From positions 358,726 to 422,725 of the forward strand of contig MU277686.1 in assembly GCA_022385805.1 (NCBI GenBank): a stretch of DNA of 64,000 nt, given 5' to 3'. Origin of the DNA: Pilatotrama ljubarskyi (taxonomy: Eukaryota; Basidiomycota; Agaricomycetes; Polyporales; Polyporaceae). The position numbers were made by a program, and so were the translations under genes. A model generated the notes under the pieces. It saw only the letters and a program-made list of their open reading frames with translations, was not told where the DNA came from and did not search any database. Positions 15,730 to 27,087 of this stretch are shown in pieces; the stretch's first letter is position 1; the number at the start of each line of letters is the position of its first letter.

Positions 15730-17915
15730 TCAGAACGCATGCTCTGCCAGCTCACGGACAAGCTGCTGATGCTCATTCGAGCGCGGCTTGATGACGCAGG
15801 GGAACGGCTTCGGGTGGCTACAGCGACGTTGTGATGAGGGATGCTGCCTGCATGGCCAAGAAATGTGCATAACGCACCATAGGAAGCCGAGGTGGTATTC
15901 AGCGTCGGGAGTGATCTCCCGTCCGTCCTCTCCTACCGCTTTCTTGATCTCGAAGAGGGCTAGGACGCAGGCGATAGCGATCCAAATGGAGTCGAGTGCC
16001 ATGAATCGCCCTGGGCAAATTCTCCTCCCGAAGCCAAACGCAGCTGACGATGGGTCTCGGACCGCGAGGTCGGTGGTTCCATCCGGCTTCAGAAATCGGT
16101 CAGGGTTGAATCGCGATGGCTCGGTATACGCTTCCTCATCGTGAAGCATTGCCCTGGGAAGTCAAGAACTCGCGAACAGGACAGGATTGCGCGTGTGATG
16201 TTACGTACCACGTGTTTGCAACAATGAGGGAGCCCTTGGGCAGATAATAACCATTGTAGATATCGTCTTCTGTTAATCGGTGTGGGATATCTAGGCGTGG
16301 CTGAATCTGAGTGTAAGTATGACAACTGGGAAGGACTGTTCAACCTACCAAGAGGGATGACAGGACGCCAACGGATCGTCTCTTTCACGATGGCGTCAAT
16401 GTATGGTAGCGAGGGTTGATCATGGAAGTCCGGTAGGCGGTGTGGGCCCACGACCTTGTCTATCTCTGTACGTGCCTTCCCTTGGACGTCGGGATTCAGT
16501 GTCATCGCGAGGAAGAATGTCCCCAGTGCTGACACTGTCTATCATATCCGTCAGGGCAATAACTTTCGAGTTGTGAGCTTCACACACGGTATCAGCGCCG
16601 CCTGCAAAGCCCTACGTCAACACGTCTTGTCAATCATGGAAGTCGGACAAGTGAGACACACCGACATAGAGAGACCCGAGTGAGGCTTCAATGAGCATGT
16701 CGGTATAGCTCGGATCATGAGCATGCTTTCTGAACGTATCCATCATGGACTTGGCGGCACAGTCCCCGAGCTCTCCAGCAGCCTGGATACGTTCATAAGA
16801 CTAGTCGCTGATGTGTTACCGAGTTGTTGTAATTACCCAACGTCTCCGGCACACATCATACGGGTCCGCGAATAGCTTGTCTACAGCTGTACGCCATACG
16901 CGGGCTTGTTTTTTGAAGCTGGCACCCGGAAACCAATCCGGTACATGCTTGACTACAGCCTTCATAAGTCAAATGATGGCCCATTCCATTCGCGAAGAAC
17001 TTACGGATGGGGATGGTGTCTACGAGGTAGGAGCCCGCATCAGCTGTCTCGGCCATGACGGTTGCAGCCTCTTCTGCTGTCTGCACGAACGGATCATCGT
17101 GCGGCTGAACTTCAATGTCGTATGCGATCGACATGATCGTCGCCCCAGCTAGGCTGTACCAGCATAGCGTAAGCTCTCGCGGAGCAGGGGTCACACATTC
17201 GGTATGCGATACTCACTGGCGGAGGTTCTCCATAAGCTGGTCGGGATTCTGCAGCAGGCCAAGTAGAAAGCGATGGGTCGACCTGACTTCGACGGGTCGA
17301 AACCTCTTCACCGGTGTCGAGTGGAACTGCTGGCGGGCCATCTTACGCGACTCTTTCCAGAAAGCGTTGTAAGGAGAGAAACCCATGGCCCTCCCAAAGC
17401 CGCAGCTGCGGGACTGGTTAGTGAGTGATATCATGATACAGACGCGGAGCTCACAGTTCATTCAGCATCACCATTCGGGGTCTGCAGCGAAGCATTGTCA
17501 TACGGTGCGCCGAGCGTCCAGAAAAGCTGTAGCGTACCTGTCAGAATAAATAGCGGAGCGCTTGTCGAGAAGCTCCCTGGCTACTTCCATAGAGTTTGCC
17601 ACTACGAGGTTGACGCCTAAGGCGTTCAGGCGTATGATATCAGAGTCTAGAGCAGGGGTGACGTGCAACAGCAATGAGTTATTTGCCCGAAACCGAGACA
17701 GACCGCATACTGTATTGTTTGCTCCAGTTCATGTACTTCGACCAAGGAAAGGCTCTCGGATTGGGGAGCTCACGGAGATTGCCGATGAAGGGCAGGCCAG
17801 GGGGTCCAGGAGGATGAGGCTCTCTGCGTCGTTTGTGGTTTCTGAGCCATAGCAGGGCGACTAGGACAGTGCATGCTAGAAGAGCGAAAATATCGGTAAA
17901 CACCAGTCGCGCCAT
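15730..17915 (-). CDS. Cytochrome P450 monooxygenase, microsomal type
   Basis: This is a complete multi-exon P450 of about 510 residues, a heme-thiolate oxygenase anchored in the ER membrane and dependent on NADPH-P450 reductase. The ATG at 17915 starts a hydrophobic anchor (IFALLACTVLVALLWL), followed by a basic stop and the proline hinge PHPPGPPGLPFIGNL. The I-helix region reads GGADTVSALGTFFLAM. The K-helix ExxR is in IVKETIRWRPVIPLG. The PERF-like segment is EPSRFNPDRF. The heme loop is FGFGRRICPGR with the cysteine ligand. The C-terminus probably uses a short last intron near 15870, giving LGFLCHPKPFPCVIKPRS. The style resembles the large basidiomycete CYP families that metabolise xenobiotics or secondary metabolites. 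The substrate cannot be inferred. Confidence 0.93.
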
Positions 17916-17980
17916 AGCAGGTACTCAAGTGGCCGAGCTTCGAGGACGCAGTGAGCCCGTCAAGACCGGTCCAGCTCTAC

Positions 17981-17986
17981 TTATAT
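17981..17986 (-). promoter_or_regulatory. TATA-like element of the P450 gene
   Basis: On the minus strand the sequence reads ATATAA about 65-70 nt upstream of the P450 ATG, a normal distance for a TATA element with a short leader. This is inferred from position only. Confidence 0.35.
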
Positions 17987-18671
17987 CACTCGAGGTGCGG
18001 AACGATAGAAGCGAGCGGGCCCCATGCGCTTCTCAGAGCCGATCAGCCTCGTCCGCGAAAGAGAGCCTGAGAAGGTCAGGAGTTACTTATTGATGGACCA
18101 CGCTGGCGAGTCCCACACCTTGGCCATTCAATACTCCCTTCGTAGCTGGTCACGTTGTGAGGGTTCACATGTCGCTGCCTGACTGCAGCAGCCATCCGGA
18201 TGACATAGGGTAATCCACCGTCTACATCGATGCAAGCAGTCAGCATGCGATCTCTAGGCCAACCTCGAAGGGGTGGGCGTCGGTCGCGACAGTAGAGATG
18301 AGACGCACTGGCCGTACCTATTACTGTCTCTATATACACGAAGGGCCGCTGTTAGAGTTCAGCGATTGCGCTGCAAATGTTCAGAGCTGTCCATGTATAA
18401 ACGTGCTTACCGGGTGCACCGACATGGACGTGTAGGCTTCCTTGACGAGACGCAGATGCATACATGTAGCGACGCTGCGTGTGCGTGTGGACGAGGAAGT
18501 GCTGCCTCAGAGCGCCGGTCGACGACCGTCGGCCAAGATGACGAGGAGAGGATCGGGTCGAGGGCCGGAGCGCCGGGGGCATTGCAAAGTCACGTGCGAT
18601 CTGCGAAAGTGTGAATTCACCGGCGTCTACGGCGCAGACTTGTCATTTGCGCACTGCTGTCTCTCTGTCCG
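17987..18671. other. Divergent promoter region (P450 / mtTFB)
   Basis: About 0.7 kb between divergent genes. No coding signal or repeat is seen apart from the TATA-like element listed separately. Confidence 0.5.
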
Positions 18672-20216
18672 ATGCTGGCTCTCCGTGTCCAACGCTGCTT
18701 TTGCTCCTGTCCTCGCAACAGTGTATTCAGCAGGAAGTACTCTGCTCCGTCAACTGTACCGCCCCTACCACCTCCACAAGAATGGAAGACGCGCTTCCCC
18801 ATACAAAACACCCTGAGACGCGAGCGGTCGCTCGTGAGCAACCCAGACACCGCGAGGTTGGTCGCGAGATCATTCCTCCCTGATTCTGCTAGCGATGACG
18901 GCGGAAAAATAGTTATTGAAGCCTTTCCCGGTACGCTATACATGGGCCCTCCCACCAAGGCGTGGCTGACTGTCTCTAGGTCCCGGCGCGCTCTCGCGTG
19001 CCATGCTCGAGCTGCCCTCGTCCAGGTTGCGCAAATTGATCATCCTCGAGGATGATCAAATGTACCTTTCTGCATTGAAGGTGCGCCTCCATTGAGGACC
19101 AACTATGTCTTCGCTGAACTCACATGCCCAAGCCTCTCGAAGCCGCGGATTCTCGCGTGACGGTCGTGCCGATGTCTGGCCACAGTTGGGATACCTATAC
19201 CTACCTTGAAGAACAACACCTATTAGAGGGGTTGCAGCAACAGCCATGGGAGGGACCATGTGAGTACGCGCCAGATGCAGTAGACGCGGATAGGTTGCTA
19301 CAGCCGTGCTCACCACCCCGCTGACGCTTTTGTTGTTCAGTACCTAACCTGCACTTCGTGTCTCATCTCCCCTTGAGCGTCAAGGGCGAGCAGCTCATCG
19401 CTCAACTCTTCCGCTGTATACCTGAGCGCTCCTGGTTATTCCAGTACGGACGTGTACCGATGAGTATCATCTTGAGTGAATACGTGTGGTCGGTACGTCG
19501 CTAGGTACTCGGCAGTTCGCCAGTGAGGCGTCCACCTGACGTTGCGCTCATTTAGCGACTGACTGCGCCGCCTCGTCATGTGCGACGCTGCAAGCTCTCG
19601 GTCATCGCGGAGGCCGCCGCTAAGGTCGAAGAGGCTGTCAGTCAGGCAGAACTTGAGCCCTATGAAGAGCACTTTTACCCTGTTCCTTTCCCAGTGGCGG
19701 CCAAATTTCACTCTCGAAGAGTCGGTCAGCCAATGCGCGCGTTCACCGCTACGCCATACGCGGAACAGGTATGTTCCGTGACCCAGCTGCTCGACTCGCG
19801 CTCATAGTCGGACCAGGTCATAAAGAGGGGCGAAACCGATAGATGGGACTTCTGTCTACGCCGGCTATTCGTCACCAAGAACACGCCATTGAAGAACGCG
19901 TTGAAGTAAACCCTGAGCTCGTTACTCTGCCTTCTGCAAACCAAGCTGATGCGTTTCCAGCTCATTGGCACCTGGGGCCACGTCACTTCTCACCCCGCTG
20001 CAGGACACCAGGCTCCCGCCCTCGGAGCGTGTGAAGCCCACGAAGTGCCCCAAAGATCTGACTCTGGCAGACTGGGCTCTGCTATTGCGCGCATTTAACA
20101 ATTGGCCGTTCAGGCCTGAGGTGAGTGCTGATGTCCCTGTTCCCGCGCCCACTGCTCATCTGACCGTGACGCAGGACTTGATGATCACGGATGCCTTCAT
20201 GGACGAGGAATTCTGA
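18672..20216 (+). CDS. Mitochondrial transcription factor B / rRNA adenine dimethylase-like
   Basis: This protein belongs to the Erm/KsgA-related family that includes mitochondrial transcription factor B and yeast Mtf1. It would act in mitochondria, helping the phage-type RNA polymerase start transcription or modifying small-subunit rRNA. The N-terminus MLALRVQRCFCSCPRNSVFS is Arg-rich without acidic residues, as in a targeting peptide. The SAM-fold motif I region reads IVIEAFPGPGALSRAML. The acidic end of strand 2 reads LIILEDDQMYL. Later conserved blocks are DFCLRRLFVTKNTPLKNAL, LAPGATSLL and LLLRAFNNWPFRPE. At least eight exons are read, ending in EEF at 20216. True methylases usually keep an N-[LIVP]-[PA]-[FYW] motif. 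I could not find a clear one, which favours a transcription-factor role. Confidence 0.8.
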
Positions 20217-20365
20217 GGGCCAAACCATACATACATTTTCCGTAATCCTAGGTGTCTATTGCGCCTACCACTGGAAGCCGCCTGCGGTCCCTGCGGTCTA
20301 TAGTGGGCCGGCACGGGTAGAGTCGGTAGTATCATACAACATGCATACAGAATGAGAGCCGGTTT

Positions 20366-23300
20366 TTAGCTGGCCGCTACTTCCAGCTCTCTCGTTCGCG
20401 GTTCGGGCGAGGGTGGCCACTCGATTGGGGTTCCCGGTTCCTGCTCGCACAAGATCAACATGGGTATTTCAATGGAAGGTAGGAGATATGATTTACGTAC
20501 CTCCGTCTCCATTGCGTCTGTTGTTTGACTCTCGACCTCGGTCGGCACCTGTGACGGCTCGTCGACGACTTGGGTGTCTCCGCCCTCTTGACTGTCGTTC
20601 ATGGCGACGTCCGTCTGCGAGTCAGCTTGTGACTCCTTGGGTGTCGCCGAACCTCTCTCTTGAGAGTCGTCGGCAGGTGTGCCGGCTTTCTTCTTGGGTC
20701 GGCCGGGAGCCTTCTTCTCTGCAGGCTGCGCTGGAGGTAGGCCGAAGAGCGTCGTCTGTCTGCCTGCCTCTTTCTTCTCCTTTGCCTTCGCCTTGGCTTG
20801 CACAGTACCTGTGATATGTGGTCAGGCAGAATGAGAGGCGCATCAAGACTGCGCAAGGGAAGGTACGCACGTTTCCCCTTGTCGGCCTCGGCAGCATCCA
20901 CCTTCGCGAAGAAGCTCTCGCTCTTGTGGACCGCCTTGTTCGCATCTGCGCTCCTTGCGAACGGGTTGCGGTTGCTGGTGTTGTCCGCGCCGGGCTTACG
21001 AGCGAACGGATTGCTCCCTGCCGCAAAAGCGTTCTTGAGTGTCAGCATGACGCCGCGCGAGAGAACGGCAAACGACTCACGAGGCTGGGGGCCGGCGGCC
21101 CTCGCCGTCGAGGCGGAGTCCCCGAGCGCCCGCCGCTTCGCGCCAGAATCCAGTCCTGGAGAGCGCGTACGTGGAGGCTCCTCGTCCAGCGGCCGCTTGC
21201 GCTTCCCTTCCGGGGAAGAGTATGAAAAGTCGTTCTCCTGCGTGTCATCTCCCCATGAGCCGCCGTACACCGTGCTGTCGTCCGTCATCTGGGTATCCGA
21301 AGGTCCCCTCACGGGAGGCTCGACGGCCGGCGTGGCGCGCTCCAGCCCCGGCCGGTGCATCGGCGGCGGGGGCCTGAAGTCCTGGAAGGCCTTCGGGCGC
21401 GAAGGCTCGCCCGCATTCACGGTGGGTAGGCGCATAGCTGGTACAGGTGCGAAGTCGTCGGCGAGCGCGCGGCGGCGGTCGCGAAGGCCCTCGAGGCGGT
21501 CGTCGGCGGCGCGCTCGGCCTTGAGCGCCTCGAGCTTCTCCTGGAGGCCGATGAGGTGATAGAAGCCGGCGACCTTGATGGCCATGTCGAAGGAGGGCGT
21601 GAGGTGGAGGAGACGGGCGAGGTCGAGCGCGCGCGCGAGGCGGTCGGTCTTGCAGGCGTGCTGGATGAGCTGGATTAGCGCCTTGTCGAGCGCGAGCTCG
21701 CGCGCGGCGATCGCGTCGGTTGTGAGCTCGTCCCCGAGGCCGTCGCGGAGGATGTCGAGGAGCATGGTCTCGCGCGCAAAGCTGGGAGGGCGTCAGTGTG
21801 TTGAGAAGGCGACGAGGACGAGGGGACTTACTGTTCTTCGAGAGGCGCCTCCTTGGGGTCAGTGCGCTTGAACGGCAGCCGGATGGGGAGCTCCTGTATG
21901 AGCGGTCGCGGGAAGCCTGGGTGCTCCTGGCGGCCCTTGAGGATGAGGCACATGAACGCGTCGCCGGCGACGCCGACGGGCCAGTAGGACTCATGCTTGC
22001 CCTCGCGGCGCTCGAGCTTGTTCGTGTCGAGGGCGCGGATCCAGGTGGCGGAGAGCGGGATGCGGAAGCGGGGCATGATGTGCAGTACGCCCGAGGAGTC
22101 GTATATCGCGGGCGCCCCTTCTTCTGTGACGCCGACCCATTTGAGTGTGTGTCGTTTTGGGATGGGGAGCGCGTCCTTCTGGAGGACGCAGAAGTCGTCG
22201 AACTTGATCAATCGGCCGGTCAAGTTCTGCGAACCTGCAGCATCCAGCGCATCAGCAGTCGTCTTGGGCATCCAAGCGACCTGCACGTACCGTCCATCGT
22301 AGTGCTCCCGTCACGCGTGACGACAAACACCCACTCCGCGCCGGCGACCATCGTCACAAAATCCCCGGGCAAGCTCAGACACGCGCGTTCGATGCCGCTG
22401 CCGGTGAGGAAGACGAGCTCGCCGTCGCTCGTCGCGAGCACGACGGTGCCCTGGCCGCCGAGGTCGACGTCGCTGTTCTCGCGGAGGGATTTGGACGGGG
22501 GCGGCCCCCCGGCGGCGAGGCCGAGCACGCGCGTGCCCTTGGGGAGCTCGTACGTCCACTCGGACTGCGAGGCCCAGGTGCCGTAGGGCTTGTAGATGAC
22601 GTGCGCGGGGTGCTCGGCTTCGGGCTGGCAGGCGTAGAGCGCGCCGCGTTCGCCTGTGGGTTGCGCGTGAGATCAGGACAAGCGGCATGAAAAGAGAGAG
22701 CAGGCTACCGAGGGAGCCGAGGTCGTATCGGAAGTGGTCGGTGAAGTGGTAGCTCTTGCGTAGGGAGCGGTCGTGGAACTCGACGTTTACGATGTGGTGC
22801 GTGTCTTGGTCTGTTACCTCGATGACGCCGATCATGTTGTACGCTGCAAAGACATCAGTTTCCGAATTGACGGTGCTTGGAAAGTGCCTACCCAGATAGC
22901 GCTTCTTGTTCTCCATGGGCGTCGAGCCAGGCTGGAATGCCGGCTGAGCCTTTGTCACGCTCACTATCTGCAAGTCAGCGCGCACTCTCCGTGCAGAAGA
23001 CTGAGCACCTACCCATCTCCTTGATCCCACCCTCGGCAGCCAACCGTTTCGCCTCCCCATCGTCGTCTAACCCCCCGCCCAAGTCGTCCAATATCCAATC
23101 ATCGTTATCCAAGTCGATGCCGAGGTCCTCGTCCGCGTCCACGTCGTCCGCGCCCCGCGCCTTCTCGGCGACGCTGTCGTCGTCGAACAGCAGCGTTGGG
23201 GTTCCCTTGCGCTTCACAGGCATGGTGACAGAGTGGGTGCCGGCAGAGAGCTTGACGGGATCAGGGGCGGATGCGGGGATGGGGTCCGGCCAGCGGGTGA

Positions 23301-24775
23301 GGTCGCCGGCGGTGTCTGTCCAGGCGAGGAGGTTCTTGGAGGGGCAGAAGGCCATTTGGGTGACAGGCGCGTTCAGTGCTCCTTGGTATCTGGAGAGCAA
23401 AGGGGCGTGAGCGAGAGGGCGTGAGGGGTAGGAAGAGGGGTGTAGGGACGGACCGGAAGAGCATGCGTCTGTTCTGGGTGGACCAGATGAAGATGCCGGA
23501 CTTGGTGGCGGCGGCGAGGTAGACCCCGTTGGCGGAGAGAGCGAGCGCGGTGATGGGGCCGGTGCATGCGTCGTCGGTGAGCGTCGAGGATTTGGACCAG
23601 TCGGAGCGGGATATTGTCGCGATTTCTGGCGCAAGTTGTTAGCACTGGTGGGAGCGGGGAGTGTGGGGAGTGGACGAACCGTGTGTGCGGGTGGCTACGA
23701 TGAAGTACTGTCCCGAGGTGTGCCAGACGGCCGAGCAGTCATAGGCGAATTCTGGCGACCTGCGCAAAGGGTTGAGTATGTGAGGCAGCATGGGGATAGC
23801 AATGGTGCAGACTCTGAATCTGCGACGGCGGGGAGTACGCCGTCTATGACTTTCTCTTGCTTGGGTTCGCTTCCGGAGACGTCCCATACGATGATCTTGC
23901 CGTCTGCACCGCACGTGGTCTATAGGGCATAGAGTGAGCGCTGGAACGGGTGGAAGGGACACGAAAACTCACCAAGAGAGAGCCAGAGGGATGCCAGGTC
24001 GCCCTGCGAACGGCCTTGGTGTGGCCCTCGAGGGTGGCCATATTGGTAATGTCGCCTAGGTGGATGACCTTTACTACAGGTTCGCTGGATCAATGTCAGC
24101 TCGGTTCTGGCGTGGCAAAATGCACTGGTGCCGCGAAGATAGAGACGTAAGAGGTGCAGTTTGCGGACGAAGGGCTTGGTAAGGAGTTGAACGGCGCGCG
24201 AGACGGATGAGAGAGCTCAATAAGAGACCGGAGAAGGTTTGGAAGGTAGGAATCGCATATGCAGACTCTGTGGGAGGAATGCAAGAGAAGGAGCGAGACT
24301 CACTCGGAGGTGACGGCGACCCTCTTCCCCTTGGGGTCCACAGCGATGCAGCGGATTGGTACGCCGGCGGCGTTGGCGACGAGTCCTTGTAGGGTAGGTT
24401 TTCCGAGTTCATACTTGCGTACATCTGAGTCTTTGCTGCCGGAGAGCCAGCAGTCGGTCTGGGAGGGGGGCAGGAGGTGGAGAGATGAAGGGAGGAGAGG
24501 GTTAGTAAGGACGTACGCCTGCTGCTAGTGCGGTGACCTCTTCGTCTGCCTCTGTTGCACATGGGGGTTCCTGGTCTTCTCCGAGGGATGTGTCCCATAT
24601 GCGGACGAGGGTGTCTGCACCGCCTGTGTAGACGCGTCTGGAGGGGCGAGGTGAGCGGAGAGAGCGGGAGGACGAGGAAGAGGAGGAGGAGGAGTACTGA
24701 CGAGCCGTCGCGAGAGAAAGCGAGGCAGGAGAGACCGGGTCCGTGCGCAGGGTTGACGAGAGCGTTGGACGGCAT
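20366..24775 (-). CDS. Replisome adaptor Ctf4/Mcl1/AND-1 (WDHD1)
   Basis: This encodes the trimeric hub that links the CMG helicase to DNA polymerase alpha-primase and other partners at forks. It is about 1,100-1,200 residues in many short exons. The N-terminal WD40 propeller begins at the ATG at 24775 ([20 protein letters not shown]). It contains [39 protein letters not shown] and VIVWD-type blades. An acidic linker ([20 protein letters not shown]) is followed by the SepB domain: [53 protein letters not shown], and the helical part [20 protein letters not shown]. The C-terminus is disordered, carries QTTLFGLP and Lys/Pro-rich repeats, and lacks an obvious HMG box. It stops at 20366. Confidence 0.93.
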
Positions 24776-25795
24776 CTGGAGGGAGTCGTGGAGAGAGAGG
24801 CTGAGGCTGGCTGAGCGCGCGTCGTTGTCTCCAGAACGCGTCGCGTCACGCGTCTTCCCGTCACGCATCTCAACGAACGCCCGTGGCACCGGGTCACGCA
24901 TTTCAACGCTCCCTAGTGCCTTCGTCTCCCTCTCAGCATCAGTAAGTGGCAGCGCAAGTCAAATTCACATCCGCCAAAACGCAAGTCCATACACACGTCC
25001 GAGAATACATAGCTACAGATCCGTTGGCCGCAACAGCGCTGACGTCCAGTCAACTTGAACTCGCCCATGCTTCATGATCCTCTCCAGCAATTTTGATGCC
25101 CTGTAGAGACCTGGACTATTCCTCATCGACTGAAGGAAAAACTGCGCCGTTTGCTGATCATCACAGACCCCCACTGCCGGTTTCCGGGCAGAGGAATCCA
25201 GAGAGTCGGACAGGCGCAGGCATGACCAAGTATCGCAGTGCAGTGACGGAGAATGCATACCGTCGAGAGTCGAGAATCGTTGTCGTCAATACCCGTCCGT
25301 TCCGGCACCTAGGGTGCATTCTTGCGCAACACAAGTCGTATTGCTTGCTATGAGCAGAGGGTTCCATCGTCTCCGTACACTCGCGCCCCCTAGTTTGCCA
25401 CCTTCCAGGGCAACCCACCGCCAACATTCGCTATGAGCCACCATGCCACCTGAGAGCTATTGTTCACGATATCGACGGCGTGTGTTCGACATGGCGCTTC
25501 TGTACACAGCAGGTTAACAGACATTCCATTGCGCGCTCTGAGACGGAGTATCTACATCACCAAGACGGGCCTCCCCGCAGGTCCAGACGCAATGCACAGT
25601 GGCTGATACCAAAGTACACTGTTTTCGACGCCGGAAGGCGGTCGGGAAACAGTATTGCGGTGAAACTATGATCGTGATGGCTGCCTGCGTTCTCGACGAA
25701 GCAGGGCTCTACTGGGTGTTGCTTTTGAGCAGTGATTCAAGGACATTGAGGGTCAGAACGCACCATCCAGCTACCCTTGTACCAATGCGTCCCAC
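24776..25795. other. Intergenic between Ctf4-like start and small basic gene
   Basis: About 1 kb, both neighbours on the minus strand. Open frames are short and unconvincing. I see no gene or repeat. Confidence 0.5.
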
Positions 25796-26150
25796 TCATA
25801 GCCCTCTCATGACGTCTGCCAGGTCTTGCACAGAGCTCTCGGGCACTATCGAGGCATCTTGCGTTTGGCGCTGCTCAGGCTGCGCAGAAGGCCGTCAGTC
25901 GCGCACTCCCCGTTGCGTAACAACTATTGAAGGAACCAACGTTTACTTTGACGTAGAGACTCTGCACCTGGGCAAACTCTCCGTTGATCTGCGCCGCAAC
26001 GTCCGCGGCCTGGCTCCTGGTGATACGAGCCTGGGCTTTCGAGCGCTTCTTGGCCGCCTGCAGCTGTTTTGATGCCGCATGATGAGCCTCTTTCAATTTC
26101 GTGGTCGAGGTCTTTGGCTTTGATTTGTGCTGTTTCGACGGTTTTGACAT
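25796..26150 (-). CDS. Small basic protein, 92 residues, unknown function
   Basis: Two exons are read on the minus strand: 26150-25947 and 25870-25796, joined in phase across a 76-nt intron (gtaaac...cctgagcag). The protein starts MSKPSKQHKSKPKTSTTKLK and ends SVQDLADVMRGL. The first 45 residues are very Lys/Arg/Ser-rich and probably helical (EAHHAASKQLQAAKKRSKAQ). The tail is acidic-amphipathic. There is no signal peptide or membrane segment. I do not recognise the family. The basic start suggests nucleolar or nucleic-acid association, which is a guess. A double telomere-like motif lies about 100 nt upstream of the ATG. Confidence 0.65.
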
Positions 26151-26491
26151 CGAGTATGGTGGGAGAGAACGGTAGAGAGGGCCGGGCGAAAACCTCACTG
26201 GCGGGAGAGTCGAGCGCTTATGGTGACTTTGTGGGCGTCATTGACAGAACCCTAACCCTATTCCTGTAGTTTGCGATCATTGGCGTCTCCGCAACTCCCT
26301 CTTCCCAACATCGGTGATCGATGTCGACTCTCGTTGATATAGCGGATAATTTCCTCGCTATTTGAAAGCACACGAGGTACGGTTTAAAACACGATTGGTA
26401 TGCTCGCGAAGCTGGCATACATCTCAGACTACGATCTATACTATCAGGGGCCGAGCTCTCTGGACTCCGTGATCGCGGCCTTGCGGATCAT
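26151..26491. other. Intergenic with telomere-like motif
   Basis: This is the upstream region of the small basic gene and the 3' flank of RlpA-like gene A. The plus strand carries AACCCTAACCCTA at 26248-26260. Confidence 0.55.
26248..26260. promoter_or_regulatory. Telobox-like motif (two CCCTAA units)
   Basis: Two tandem CCCTAA units lie about 100 nt upstream of the small basic gene. In some fungi and plants, single or double teloboxes in promoters bind TRF/Tbf1-type factors. Function here is an inference from position. Confidence 0.35.
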
Positions 26492-26971
26492 CTACTCGAA
26501 GTCCCAGGTGACCTGGATGCGGCCGACCTCGAGGGGCGCGAGCTGCTGGAAGGCCGAGGGAGAAAGATCGATGCTCCCGGAGGCGCAGCCAGGGCAGAGG
26601 TCAACGACGGTCGCATCGACGAAGTTGCCGTTGTCTGCAAAGGACGTATGTCAGCACCACTGCCGGTGTCGGACACAGGCTGTCATCGTGAGCGGCGGAC
26701 TCACAGTGGACACCGATGTGACGGTAACAGTTAGACCCGCCGGCGTACTGGTCCGCGCTGAGAGCGACGACGAGGTCGGTGTTCTGGCTGGGAGCACCGC
26801 AGGCTCCGTAGCCGCCGTTCGGGTAGTAGTAGGTAGCTATGCATCGTGTACGGTCAGTAAGCCCTGGTGCGTCGCGCCACACGAACGGCACTGACCATCG
26901 CCAGAGTAAGCCTGGACGCCGCTAGCGACGAGGGCGACGAAGACGGTGGAGAGGATGGCCTTGAAAGACAT
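26492..26971 (-). CDS. Secreted RlpA-like double-psi beta-barrel protein (copy A)
   Basis: Three exons encode about 116 residues. A signal peptide (MSFKAILSTVFVALVASGVQA) is followed by a single double-psi beta-barrel domain of the RlpA/expansin/barwin type: ATYYYPNGGYGACGAPSQN, VVALSADQYAGGSNCYRHIG, FVDATVVDLCPGCASGSIDL, SPSAFQQLAPLEVGRIQVTW. The conserved DLCPGC..GSIDLS and the paired cysteines are intact. The expansin catalytic-like Asp sits in VVDLC. Family members are small apoplastic or wall proteins expressed in fruiting bodies or during plant contact. They lack the expansin C-terminal carbohydrate-binding domain. The nearest relative is copy B at 30952-31428, in the opposite orientation. 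A TATA element lies about 110 nt upstream. Confidence 0.9.
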
Positions 26972-27080
26972 GTCGAGAGAGAACTTGTGCGGGGTGGTGG
27001 GTGAGTGCGAGTTTGCTTTGCTTGTAGGAGCTGATGTAGGACGTTGAGGACCTGCTCTCTCCGCCCGCCAGCTGGCCGAC

Positions 27081-27087
27081 TTTTATA
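27081..27087 (-). promoter_or_regulatory. TATA box of RlpA-like gene A
   Basis: TATAAAA on the minus strand, about 110 nt upstream of the ATG. The close match to consensus suits a strongly inducible secreted-protein gene. Confidence 0.5.
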
